From an uncultured Verrucomicrobia subdivision 3 bacterium (GTDB taxonomy: Bacteria; Verrucomicrobiota; Verrucomicrobiae; Limisphaerales; UBA11358), in contig CAIXPZ010000107.1 of assembly GCA_903921455.1 (NCBI GenBank), positions 1 to 36,199 of the forward strand: 36,199 nucleotides of DNA, given 5' to 3'. Below the pieces are notes generated by a model. It saw nothing but the letters and a program-made list of their open reading frames with translations, did no database searches and was not told the DNA's origin. A program made the translations under genes and the position numbers. Below are positions 1 through 7,188 of the stretch, in pieces. Within the stretch, counting starts at the first letter, position 1. Each line of letters opens with the position of its first letter.

Positions 1-21
1 ATAACGTTCCCATGGTGTCAT
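1..21 (-). CDS. Start of a gene running off the left edge (partial)
   Basis: On the minus strand an ATG overlaps the TGA of the preceding terminase-like gene in the classic ATGA arrangement, giving MTPWERY before the window ends. Such four-base overlaps mark translational coupling. In phages the gene after a small terminase subunit is usually the large subunit, but seven residues cannot show that. The call rests only on the overlap and the open frame. Confidence 0.3.
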
Positions 22-479
22 GGCTTCACCTCCTCGACATCCACAATCTCGCCGGGGATGGGCTCCCCGTAGATTTTTTCAAGTGCAACCGTGACCTCCA
101 CCCGGACGGCCGGCAGATCATCGCCCTTGCGATGCTCGCCGTCACCGAGGCCCGTCGCCAGCCGCCCCAGCTTGCTGGCGATTTCCAACATCCGGGCAAT
201 GTCGGCCAGGTTGGCGTAAACCTTTTCGCGCTCCATGTAAGCGTCGAGACCACGCTTGGCGGCGGCGATGGCCCGCTCGTGCATCTCCCATTCCGTCTCC
301 TTGAGCTTTTGCTCGCGGGTTTCCCAGACCGCTGCATTCCGGCGCACGGCGGCTTCGATCGCTTCGCGCTCGACGATGGCGAGGCGAGTGGCGTCAAGTA
401 TGACAACGAGCACAACATGGCCGTGTGCTGCGCGGGCTGTAACGGACTGAAAAACGAATCCCTGCCTCCGGCCGGCCAC
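18..479 (-). CDS. Phage terminase small-subunit-like protein, probably truncated at its N-terminus
   Basis: The frame is protein-like from about position 395 down to the stop: a long charged helical stretch (AAVWETREQKLKETEW), then ADIARMLEIASKLGRLATGL, a helix resembling the C-terminal region of many prophage small terminase or DNA-packaging proteins, then an acidic tail. The first roughly 28 residues of the open frame (479 to about 396) look unlike protein and lie antisense to an HNH-like fragment, so the natural N-terminus is probably lost and this start is only the available ATG. The gene overlaps the next one by ATGA. The family assignment comes from general resemblance of the helix and from context; it is tentative. 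It suggests a decayed or rearranged prophage at the left edge. Confidence 0.42.
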   Translation of the reverse strand: MAGRRQGFVFQSVTARAAHGHVVLVVILDATRLAIVEREAIEAAVRRNAAVWETREQKLKETEWEMHERAIAAAKRGLDAYMEREKVYANLADIARMLEIASKLGRLATGLGDGEHRKGDDLPAVRVEVTVALEKIYGEPIPGEIVDVEEVKP

Positions 480-608
480 CCCTGTTGGAAAAGCCGGAAA
501 ACCTTCGTCAAAGAGTGCAGCCGCTTCGTCGCGGAATGCCGCCTAAAAAACTTCCAGAAATACAAAACCCACGTTGAGTCCGTCCTGAAAAAACGCGCCG
601 GCCTTTGA
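390..608 (+). pseudogene. HNH-like endonuclease, C-terminal fragment
   Basis: The plus frame encodes KYDNEHNMAVCCAGCNGLKN followed by a basic tail ending KKRAGL and a stop. N..H..N...C..CN..K spacing recalls the second half of an HNH nuclease motif (Asn, then a Cys-x2-Cys-Asn zinc knuckle). The upstream part of the same open frame is antisense to the terminase-like gene and has no protein character, so the first half of the nuclease is missing. Two headless gene ends therefore meet near 390-396. HNH nucleases often neighbour terminase genes in phages, so both pieces may come from one prophage. It could also be chance similarity of a short Cys-containing peptide. Confidence 0.33.
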
Positions 609-693
609 ATCTGCCGGGCTGGGTCGTGTGCACCGCCGTGCCGCGCTCGCTGTGGGCTCCACTGCGTCGTCATAACTTGGTCATTCTAATGAA

Positions 694-1281
694 TCACGGC
701 TTCCCAGTCGGCGCAGGTTTGAACCAGAAATGATAAAGGCCTCCTTGTCTTATCCAGCCCTCTTTCGGCATCCAATCAGCATAAAGAACCCTACCCCATA
801 ATAGTTCGTTGGGTGGATCCCATCGAATGCTTCCGCCTTTTTCACCGGTTTTTTGCCGGATTTGGGTCACAATATTCAATTGGCCAGGATCGCCCTCACG
901 GGACGGATGCCCGACCTTTATCTCAATAATATCGCCGGGTTCGGCTTTGATTCCAGCCGGCACATAAACTATCGGTGCGGTGTCTCGTTCATTTGGTCCG
1001 CCACAGCAATAGACCCTGGCGAATACAACACTCCCGTCTCTGATTTCCGCCTCTTTGATGCCAGCCCCGATTATGTCATCGTGGAGCCATTTCGCTTCAT
1101 TGATTTGCTGTTGCGAAGGCGCGAACATCACTTCAGCAAGTTGCAGCGACCCTGCGGGCACGTGCGAGGTCTGAATCCGTGGCCCAATTGAAGTGCAAGC
1201 AGTCAACAGGATAATAATCAACCCGCCGCATAATACCGAGACACATATATTCTTCCTCACGTTATTTTGCATGCGTTTCAT
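694..1281 (-). CDS. Putative lipoprotein, unknown function
   Basis: A 195-residue protein that begins with a basic N-terminus, a hydrophobic stretch and the lipobox LTAC with Cys29, so it should be exported and lipid-anchored. The mature part is globular without recognisable motifs; it has a CCGG segment and a Trp/Tyr-rich C-terminus. I recognise no family. Its start overlaps the end of the upstream small gene by about 20 bases, so the two are probably co-transcribed and translationally coupled. An internal Met4 is an alternative start that keeps the signal peptide. Confidence 0.6.
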   Translation of the reverse strand: MKRMQNNVRKNICVSVLCGGLIIILLTACTSIGPRIQTSHVPAGSLQLAEVMFAPSQQQINEAKWLHDDIIGAGIKEAEIRDGSVVFARVYCCGGPNERDTAPIVYVPAGIKAEPGDIIEIKVGHPSREGDPGQLNIVTQIRQKTGEKGGSIRWDPPNELLWGRVLYADWMPKEGWIRQGGLYHFWFKPAPTGKP

Positions 1282-1498
1282 AATTTATCCTTCCAATTAC
1301 CCGCGCCTCGTCGGCCGGCGTGGCCATCGTGGGGCACGCTTTAACAAATGAACTGTTGCTGCACGACCAACTCCAATACTGGTCGTGATAATGGACGGTC
1401 TTTCCCTCGATCGCTTCGATCTCCCGGATGAACAGCCCATTGCGGTTAAGATATCGTCCCCCGACCACCAGCTCGCTGGGTTTGATTTTATTGTCCAT
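1262..1498 (-). CDS. Small protein of unknown function, 78 residues
   Basis: The frame opens further upstream (1588), but the residues before Met at 1498 have low protein character, while MDNKIKPSELVVGGRY begins a typical soluble fold; a GGGGG tract just before this ATG may act as a weak ribosome site. The protein has the pattern of a small beta-rich domain (VGGRYLNRNG, IREIEAIEGKTVHYHDQYW). It overlaps the following lipoprotein gene, suggesting a two-gene unit. No family is recognised. Confidence 0.5.
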   Translation of the reverse strand: MDNKIKPSELVVGGRYLNRNGLFIREIEAIEGKTVHYHDQYWSWSCSNSSFVKACPTMATPADEARVIGRINYETHAK

Positions 1499-1603
1499 GC
1501 CCCCGACCCTAGTCCCGTTCCCGCGCCATAGCAACTCATCATTAAATAGTTTAAAACCCATTACCAACATGAGGCAGGGCCAATTCAAATATTAGAAGAT
1601 TGC

Positions 1604-2317
1604 TTATTGTGCTGGCGGATTTGTCTGGCCGTTCGTCGGTGAATAGAAGGGAAGAATATCATCTGGTCGAATTAGTACTTTGGTGGCTACCTCCGGTAGC
1701 CAGTATTTACGATGAAATGTTCTTCCCGTCTTATCGGTTTGTATTTGCATCATACACATTTTTAAATGGAGCGTGTATTCACCTGGATGTTTCAGCTGGA
1801 ATTCCCGACCAAGATTTATATCACTATTAACGATGGAAGCATCCTGTGGGAGGATAAAGAAATTAATACCCCTTGGCCGGAGCTTGAGCCAATCCATAAT
1901 TTGAGTTTCAGACCAAATGGTAAAACTATTTCCTGATTGTGATTTATTCACAGGTATCCCATTTGAATCAAACAAGTGGATTTCAGAAAGGCCTTGGAGT
2001 GGTAAACCTAAATACCCTTTGACCCAATTAGTTGTTGTATTAATTACACAAGCATAAAAAACCAGTGGTTTGTTACTTCTGTCAGACGAGCGCTGGATTC
2101 CACAGATAAGGCCGTTTGTTTCCTTCCCTTTGTCCCAAGAATTTAGCATCACTTGAAAATCGGTTGCGAAATTAGTTTGTCTCGACGTGGTTTGATTTAT
2201 TGATCCAACATCTTTAGATGTTGTCCGGATTGCGTTGGTAATTATTTGTTGGCCCCAAGTTGGTATCCAAGCAAAACACGTTATTAACAAACCTGAAATT
2301 ATGAAGGTAGATCGCAT
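1604..2317 (-). CDS. Secreted protein of unknown function
   Basis: About 237 residues from the Met at 2317; this start is preferred over the longer frame (2380) because it gives a clean signal peptide (MRSTFIISGLLITCFAW) and a GGAGAA ribosome site about 10 bases upstream. The mature protein is rich in Asn and Thr, with beta-strand patterns and no catalytic motif seen. It follows the 1197-residue secreted protein after a gap of only four bases, so the two almost certainly form one transcript and may act together at the cell surface. Base composition is more AT-rich than most of the window. Confidence 0.6.
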   Translation of the reverse strand: MRSTFIISGLLITCFAWIPTWGQQIITNAIRTTSKDVGSINQTTSRQTNFATDFQVMLNSWDKGKETNGLICGIQRSSDRSNKPLVFYACVINTTTNWVKGYLGLPLQGLSEIHLFDSNGIPVNKSQSGNSFTIWSETQIMDWLKLRPRGINFFILPQDASIVNSDINLGREFQLKHPGEYTLHLKMCMMQIQTDKTGRTFHRKYWLPEVATKVLIRPDDILPFYSPTNGQTNPPAQ

Positions 2318-2321
2318 ATTG

Positions 2322-5300
2322 TTAATGTTCTCCGCTGTTATGTCCCGTATGTAGCCATTGGGGAAATGCATCTGTGTCAATATAGGATGCTTGGGTTACA
2401 TTTGTTGCAGTCATAGTCCATGCTGTTTCTGTGGCCGACCAATCCCATGTCACAAGCCCCAGTGCAACCCAAATACTGCTAGCTTGTGGATCAGGTTTGA
2501 ACATTAGATATGTCTGGAAACTATCTGTTATCGTAAGCCAGCCGCCTATGTCGCTAACCCCTGGGGAATCGCTAAACCTAATTGTCCCAATAGGATTTAT
2601 TGGTGTATGATCTGGCAACCCATTCACTAAGTTGCTAATTGTGTTGTAGAATTCACTATTATCCAACCAAAATTGTCCGTCGGTTGTTTCGGCTAGCGAA
2701 ATGCCAGTCACTTCGCGTTTGTTTAGTTGAGTCCAGTTTGCTGCTCCTGGAAATTCAGCTTTGGTTGCAATCCGAGCGGCAAAGGTCATGTTGCCCACCG
2801 CCAAGGTTTCATCGCCTAATTCTAAGCTTCCGTTGTAAATCATTGGAAAGGCATCAGACCCTGGCGTAAAGTGAACTTGAGGTCGATAAATATTTATATC
2901 GCCATGCTCAATTATGTCTATTTGTTGTCCGTTTGAAAAAACGTTGGTGGTGAGACACCAATTCGGCTTATAGCCGCTGCTATACCACCAAGTTGCTAAA
3001 GGGTTTTCTGTTAAAGGGCCGATGGAAGGATATGATGAGCCATCACTGGTTGCGGGGTTAAGCCAAGCATTTAAAAATTCAGGGGTTAGTATCCACGAGT
3101 AGCTGGTTTGGGTGCCGGACGGCAACGCTGGATTCCAAGCAGCCAGTAAATTCACCAGTTGTCCCACACAAAACTCCGGAGTGTTCGTAGATAGGTCGAT
3201 GGTATTTGCCGTGACCGTTAATTTGTATTTCTGCTGACTTGCGTTGAAAGTGTAATAGTCGGGATTGGGGTTGCCTAAAACCACTGGGGTGACGTTCCAT
3301 GCCCCGTTGTCTTGCAAGGCACACCATAATTTAAAATCGGTCCCCAGTTTTCCCAATTGCCCCATTTGTATGAGGTCCGATGGCACCGTGCATCCCTCGC
3401 CGGTGTTAAGATTGGTAATGGCAAACGCATCGCCGCTGATTTGAAATAGATTCTTGTGATGAGGTAGTCCCTTGCCACCGGTCAGCAGGGTCAGGATCGT
3501 CTGCGCTGACCGTTCATAGCGCACGGTACCGAACATGGAAAGGCCATTTGTCCTGATGTAGCATTGTTCCAATGGGATGATTGGCTCGGCAACCTCTTCC
3601 ACGTTGGTTGAACAGGAACTCGTCATAATGCCTCTTACGCTGGGGCCACGGACATCCAAAATGTCTTGATCAGCTGGCCAGTAATAATTCTTGGTGCAAC
3701 TGCCATTAGTATCTGTCACGGTATCAAAAGCAACCGTGCCAAAATCCTCCAACCACAATAGATTATAATGTTCTAGGGAAGGGCCTGGGTTGATAACCAC
3801 ATTTGGGTGCGGGCTAGTCCCATTCGTGCTGCCAGGCGTGTATTCTTTTTTCCAATCATTGAGATAGATGCTGACGACAATCTGCGCCGGTTTTTCAAGG
3901 TTGAGGTTGTTCAAAGCGGTGCCGCCTGATTGCTCCACGCGCATGACAAAACTGGCCATGCCGCCAATGGTGGTCGGCACATTCAGCGCATACCACGTTC
4001 CATCGCCGTTATTCACTCCCGGCATCTCGTTGATCCAGATGTTGCAACTCACGTCAGAAACCGTTCCCGTCACATTCACTGTGGGCTGCCATAACAGCTC
4101 TGGAGGGATCGGATTCATTGTCAGATTCAGTTCGTTTTTAACCACAATCAGATTGGTCCCGCTTGCAAGCCCCGCCGCATTGGTCACAGCTATCGTCAGA
4201 AAGTTTGTGCCGCTGCTCAGCGGCAGGTATTCCAGCCAGAAATTTCCATACCTTTCCACTTGCCCCCTGACCATCGTGACGTGGCCGTTGGTATCTAGGA
4301 TTTGCGCGGTGATGCTGGCCGTCGGATCATCCAAAATACCACGACAGGTGAAACTGGTGTCACAGATTTGCGCGCCGTCCGGCGGCCAGATGACCTGCAG
4401 CAACGGATTTGTGGCCATCCCATAGTCCAGCGAAATATCAAGATTGGTCGTGGTGATGTTGCCCGCCAAATCCGTTACCCGCAGCGAGATCGAGTTCAAC
4501 CCGTTCGTCAGGTCAATATCGTAGCATTGAATCCAGTTGGTGGTGATCGCATGCAATACCGGATCGTAGTATTCCAGCTTTACCGCGCCCTTTAGATTGT
4601 TCACCACGCCCACGGCATTGCTGATGTCATAACTGACATCGGCTAAGGCCTTGGTGGTAAAACCCTGCAATTGAATCATGGGCTGTGCGGTGATATTCAC
4701 GATGGGATTCGTGACGACCAGCGTCGGTGGAACCGTGTCGCGTGTCAATTCCACCGTTTGCCAGGTCTGTTGGGCAGATTCAGGCAATCCGCGCAAGCCG
4801 ACAGATACCGTATAAACTCCGTCTGTTGAACCGAGATTGACGGTGATATTTGTGCCGGGATAAATCAGCCAGTTCGTAGCCGGATTCGGATCAGTGGCTA
4901 AAACCGCATAATAGCTGGGCATACCGCCCATCAGTTGGATTTGCACCGGCACGGAGCTTTGATTAACGAATTGGTTCGTTGCCGTCACCGTGAACAGAAT
5001 GACATTCGGATCCACCCCATTGGTGAAATCGTCTCCCAGCGTGTTGCCGGCACTGTCGAGATTCGTTGCGTTCAAATCCAGCGTGCCAAAATATTTCCAC
5101 AACCACCAATCCGGCACGCCATCGCTGTTGCTGTCCACGCCCGTCCAATCTTCCGCCCGGACAAAAAACCTCGCTTGGTCCAAGGTCGGCAGCGAGAAGG
5201 GCATGACGTTGGTCTGATCTCCCGTTGGCCACAACTCGGCTACCACCTGCCCGCCACCCGTCAGAATGTTCGTGCCCAAAATCGCATAGACCTGATTCGT

Positions 5301-5915
5301 CGCGTTGTGGAGATGAAAGTTTGCCACGCCGTCAACCACGTTGCTGATCGTCAGATAGAGCGCGTTGGTGTCCAGAACGAAAGAACTCATCGGGCTGACG
5401 CTGTTGGTTCCGCCGCCGCCCCCGCCCTCATCGCCAAAATCCGGCAGGTTCATGCCCATCACCTGCGCCAGCAGGTTCATGCTCTGGGCCTCTTCCACAC
5501 CCTGCAACCAGGTCACCAGTTTGATAACGGAATCCGCCTGTGCCAGCAGCGCCGATTCAAACGTGGTGGGCGTTTCCGTGTTCGTCGACACCATGCCGCC
5601 GGTGGAATCAACCAGAAATTGTCGCTCGGAAATTTGATAAATGGGCAAGCTCGTGTCTTGCGGCTGGCAGGGCCAGGGCGCGGAGTTGCCATCTGGCTGC
5701 ATCACCCAGAAAGTGCCGCCCTCCGTCAAATCCGGCATGGTTGATGGCGACATCAGTTGTAAACCTTGAGCCTCGGCGGTTATTTGGACAATGCTGTCCG
5801 GCGGTGCCGGCGGACTGGTTTGCGCGGACCCGGTCCATAGCACACCCGCGGCAAGACCGATGACAATTGAAGTGACGACACCCAGACCCGATTTATTCAG
5901 CCATATATTATTCAT
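2322..5915 (-). CDS. Large secreted Asn/Thr-rich protein with a calcium-loop segment and Ig-like repeats
   Basis: A 1197-residue protein with an N-terminal signal peptide (residues about 1-32) and a good ribosome site (AGGGAAAGGG) just before the ATG. A Gly-run linker lies at residues 164-169. Residues 261-271 (DSNSDGVPDWW) begin a calcium-binding-like loop followed by a WKYFGTLDLNATNLDSAGNT segment, an arrangement typical of secreted Verrucomicrobiota proteins. Residues about 390-620 look like consecutive Ig-like beta-sandwich repeats (TVPPTLVVTNP, DLAGNITTTNLDISL, NAAGLASGTNLIVV). The C-terminal half is beta-rich and unassigned. An adhesin-like or surface-layer role is an inference; there is no enzyme motif. 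It heads a two-gene unit with the smaller secreted protein downstream. Confidence 0.7.
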   Translation of the reverse strand: MNNIWLNKSGLGVVTSIVIGLAAGVLWTGSAQTSPPAPPDSIVQITAEAQGLQLMSPSTMPDLTEGGTFWVMQPDGNSAPWPCQPQDTSLPIYQISERQFLVDSTGGMVSTNTETPTTFESALLAQADSVIKLVTWLQGVEEAQSMNLLAQVMGMNLPDFGDEGGGGGGTNSVSPMSSFVLDTNALYLTISNVVDGVANFHLHNATNQVYAILGTNILTGGGQVVAELWPTGDQTNVMPFSLPTLDQARFFVRAEDWTGVDSNSDGVPDWWLWKYFGTLDLNATNLDSAGNTLGDDFTNGVDPNVILFTVTATNQFVNQSSVPVQIQLMGGMPSYYAVLATDPNPATNWLIYPGTNITVNLGSTDGVYTVSVGLRGLPESAQQTWQTVELTRDTVPPTLVVTNPIVNITAQPMIQLQGFTTKALADVSYDISNAVGVVNNLKGAVKLEYYDPVLHAITTNWIQCYDIDLTNGLNSISLRVTDLAGNITTTNLDISLDYGMATNPLLQVIWPPDGAQICDTSFTCRGILDDPTASITAQILDTNGHVTMVRGQVERYGNFWLEYLPLSSGTNFLTIAVTNAAGLASGTNLIVVKNELNLTMNPIPPELLWQPTVNVTGTVSDVSCNIWINEMPGVNNGDGTWYALNVPTTIGGMASFVMRVEQSGGTALNNLNLEKPAQIVVSIYLNDWKKEYTPGSTNGTSPHPNVVINPGPSLEHYNLLWLEDFGTVAFDTVTDTNGSCTKNYYWPADQDILDVRGPSVRGIMTSSCSTNVEEVAEPIIPLEQCYIRTNGLSMFGTVRYERSAQTILTLLTGGKGLPHHKNLFQISGDAFAITNLNTGEGCTVPSDLIQMGQLGKLGTDFKLWCALQDNGAWNVTPVVLGNPNPDYYTFNASQQKYKLTVTANTIDLSTNTPEFCVGQLVNLLAAWNPALPSGTQTSYSWILTPEFLNAWLNPATSDGSSYPSIGPLTENPLATWWYSSGYKPNWCLTTNVFSNGQQIDIIEHGDINIYRPQVHFTPGSDAFPMIYNGSLELGDETLAVGNMTFAARIATKAEFPGAANWTQLNKREVTGISLAETTDGQFWLDNSEFYNTISNLVNGLPDHTPINPIGTIRFSDSPGVSDIGGWLTITDSFQTYLMFKPDPQASSIWVALGLVTWDWSATETAWTMTATNVTQASYIDTDAFPQWLHTGHNSGEH

Positions 5916-6092
5916 TGATACCCTTTCCCTTTTTAGAGCTGTATAGGTCTATGCCCCGTCTTATGTTGTGTCAAATTACATTTCAATTATCTTATAATTA
6001 TAATCCTGACTACTATGAAATGCGGTTCACTAATGGAAACCCTTCGTCGCATAGCATCAATGGGGCGGCCTTAGGCCGATACCGGCCACCAT
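5916..6092. other. Non-coding stretch, AT-rich upstream region of the secreted-protein operon
   Basis: No convincing coding frame. It holds the leader of the minus-strand operon; its ribosome site lies at about 5920-5935. The AT-rich part near 5970-6010 could contain a promoter, but no pair of promoter boxes stands out. Confidence 0.35.
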
Positions 6093-6196
6093 ATTATCAC
6101 ACGCCCCTGACCAGGCCACTCCATCCGAAAATTCTTCCCTTTGCTGGCCTGTTGCCAGTGGCGCTGCCACCGGCACGCACTTTTCGTCCGATCCGG
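6093..6196. repeat. Diverged direct repeat, left copy, outside the DNA-damage cassette
   Basis: The stretch beginning ATTATCACACGC and running through CCGAAAATTCTTCC matches, at roughly 80 percent by eye, a stretch at 10532-10597 in the same orientation. The copies realign at TTTTCGTCC (6181 here). Between, this copy has about 40 extra bases that contain a GTGGC-GCT-GCCAC palindrome. On the minus strand both copies share a frame reading W(S/A)GACDN, so they may be decayed coding sequence of a common gene. One copy lies upstream of the first cassette gene, the other directly after the last. Confidence 0.5.
6158..6170. repeat. GYT-loop mini-palindrome, copy 1
   Basis: GTGGC-GCT-GCCAC, a perfect 5-bp stem around a three-base centre. 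It sits inside the extra segment of the left flanking repeat that is absent from the right copy. Same 13-bp word as the copy at 6582. Confidence 0.5.
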
Positions 6197-6448
6197 CCAG
6201 CCGACCGACAAACTTTCCGCACGGAAACGGACAGTGGTTGTTTCGTAATATTGCATTGTTTCGTTCACCACCTAAAACATCATCGCACCTGCCGGCGCAA
6301 CTCTTCCGCTATCTATTGGGAATCATGGTTTTTTTAGTAATGCACTTCTGATCCCTCAAAAGCGCGATTTAATCCCTATTTTCTTGGTCCTTCCTCCAAT
6401 CACCAATCAAAAACCGGCCAAAAAATATATCAAACTATTTTGAGCCTT

Positions 6449-6463
6449 GGACAGTATTTGTCC
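6449..6463. promoter_or_regulatory. Palindromic operator candidate GGACA-N5-TGTCC upstream of the damage-tolerance cassette
   Basis: GGACAGTATTTGTCC is a perfect 5-5-5 inverted repeat centred about 34 bases before the first start codon of the cassette. The position overlaps where a promoter would lie, as expected for a repressor site. Damage-inducible polymerase cassettes in many bacteria are controlled by LexA through palindromes of this size, so a LexA-type operator is a reasonable inference. No LexA gene is in the window and the local LexA motif is not known to me from the sequence. Confidence 0.42.
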
Positions 6464-6489
6464 TACCGGCCCCCGTAAAGTGGCGGGGT

Positions 6490-6828
6490 ATGAAACTGAA
6501 ACATCTGATTCCGCAACGCTATCGCCAACAAGTGATCCGGCAATTTGGTGAAGCTAAACTCGTCCGCTGGTATGACCGACAGTGGCGCTGCCACCACCAC
6601 GAACTCATCGGCGGCACGGACGCCGATTGTCGCGACGCGCTCCTCTGGGCCTCGCTCTTCGCCCACGACATCACCTTCGGACCGGCCACGATCCGAGCCG
6701 CCCGATCAGCTGGTCCGGCCCGGACACGCACTCCGGAACGTCGCCCGTCCACGGACTGTGCCCGCACCGGCGTCGTCGGTTCGCCCACAGGACACCGGAA
6801 ACAAAAGGCCCTTTATGAATCAAACTAA
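6490..6828 (+). CDS. Small protein at the head of the damage-tolerance cassette, unknown function
   Basis: 112 residues. The first half (MKLKHLIPQRYRQQVIRQFG ... WASLFAHDITFGP, residues 1-65) has convincing protein character: basic N-terminal helix, a short beta part, and a helix with WASLFAHD. The second half is Arg/Pro/Thr-rich and may be poorly conserved or the result of a frame change. The stop lies inside the next small gene, whose ATG is at 6815, so the two overlap by 14 bases. The first gene after the palindromic operator candidate. No family is assigned. Confidence 0.5.
   Translation: MKLKHLIPQRYRQQVIRQFGEAKLVRWYDRQWRCHHHELIGGTDADCRDALLWASLFAHDITFGPATIRAARSAGPARTRTPERRPSTDCARTGVVGSPTGHRKQKALYESN
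6582..6594. repeat. GYT-loop mini-palindrome, copy 2 (inside a gene)
   Basis: GTGGC-GCT-GCCAC within the first cassette gene, identical over 13 bases to the copy at 6158 and preceded by the same CA. It would form a tight hairpin in the mRNA. Confidence 0.45.
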
Positions 6829-6991
6829 CCAACTCGAACTGGGATTCCGCTCCAATGCCGCGCCAACCCGCAGCCGTGTTTGCCCCCAACCGCGCGGACT
6901 CCGCGCCGCGCGGGCTCGCTGGTGGTTCGCCAAGATGCGTGAAGCCGTAGCCACCGCCTCAATCTGGCAAGAGCAGTCCCGGTCAAATTAA
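6815..6991 (+). CDS. Very small basic protein with a WWF-x-K-M-R motif, 58 residues
   Basis: Starts MNQTNQLELGF and contains RAARARWWFAKMREAV near residues 30-44. The strongly basic, Trp-rich helix with an N-terminal Gln/Leu-rich lead is protein-like, and such short basic proteins beside Y-family polymerases in related bacteria are something I recall only in general terms. QLELGF near the N-terminus resembles a sliding-clamp-binding pentapeptide (QL-x-L-F type), which would fit a helper of the polymerase; this is speculative. It overlaps the preceding gene by 14 bases, indicating coupling. A gap of nearly 200 bases follows before the AAA+ gene. Confidence 0.5.
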   Translation: MNQTNQLELGFRSNAAPTRSRVCPQPRGLRAARARWWFAKMREAVATASIWQEQSRSN

Positions 6992-7012
6992 CCGCAGCGG
7001 CCGGTAGGGCGC

Positions 7013-7025
7013 GTCGCGCTGCGAC
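7013..7025. repeat. GYT-loop mini-palindrome, GTCGC variant
   Basis: GTCGC-GCT-GCGAC in the gap between the small basic protein and the AAA+ gene. Its reverse complement, GTCGCAGCGCGAC, occurs at 10755-10767. Same GC-GYT-GC core as the GTGGC copies. Confidence 0.4.
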
Positions 7026-7081
7026 CGCCTCCGGTCTCCTGTTTCCGGTTTCAGCCTGATTTTAATTTTGAAAGATGACCC

Positions 7082-7096
7082 GGCGGCGTTGCCGCC
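7082..7096. repeat. GYT-loop mini-palindrome, GGCGGC variant
   Basis: GGCGGC-GTT-GCCGCC, a perfect 6-bp stem with a three-base loop, about 95 bases before the AAA+ gene. It could act as a weak terminator or mRNA processing hairpin between the small genes and the AAA+ gene, though no T-run follows. Confidence 0.4.
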
Positions 7097-7103
7097 TGTG
7101 AAT

Positions 7104-7121
7104 AACTATTGTGAAATAGTT
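7104..7121. promoter_or_regulatory. Inverted repeat AACTATT-N4-AATAGTT upstream of the DnaA-like gene
   Basis: Perfect 7-bp arms separated by GTGA, 67 bases before the ATG of the AAA+ gene. AT-rich, so unlike the GC-rich mini-palindromes next to it. It could be an operator of an internal promoter, suggesting the AAA+/polymerase genes can be transcribed separately from the two small genes. No DnaA box is seen in it. Confidence 0.35.
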
Positions 7122-7188
7122 TTCTTGGGGAAATCTGTCGGGGGATTAAATTCAAAGGTGCGACCGGAAACGATCCGTTCGCCACTCT

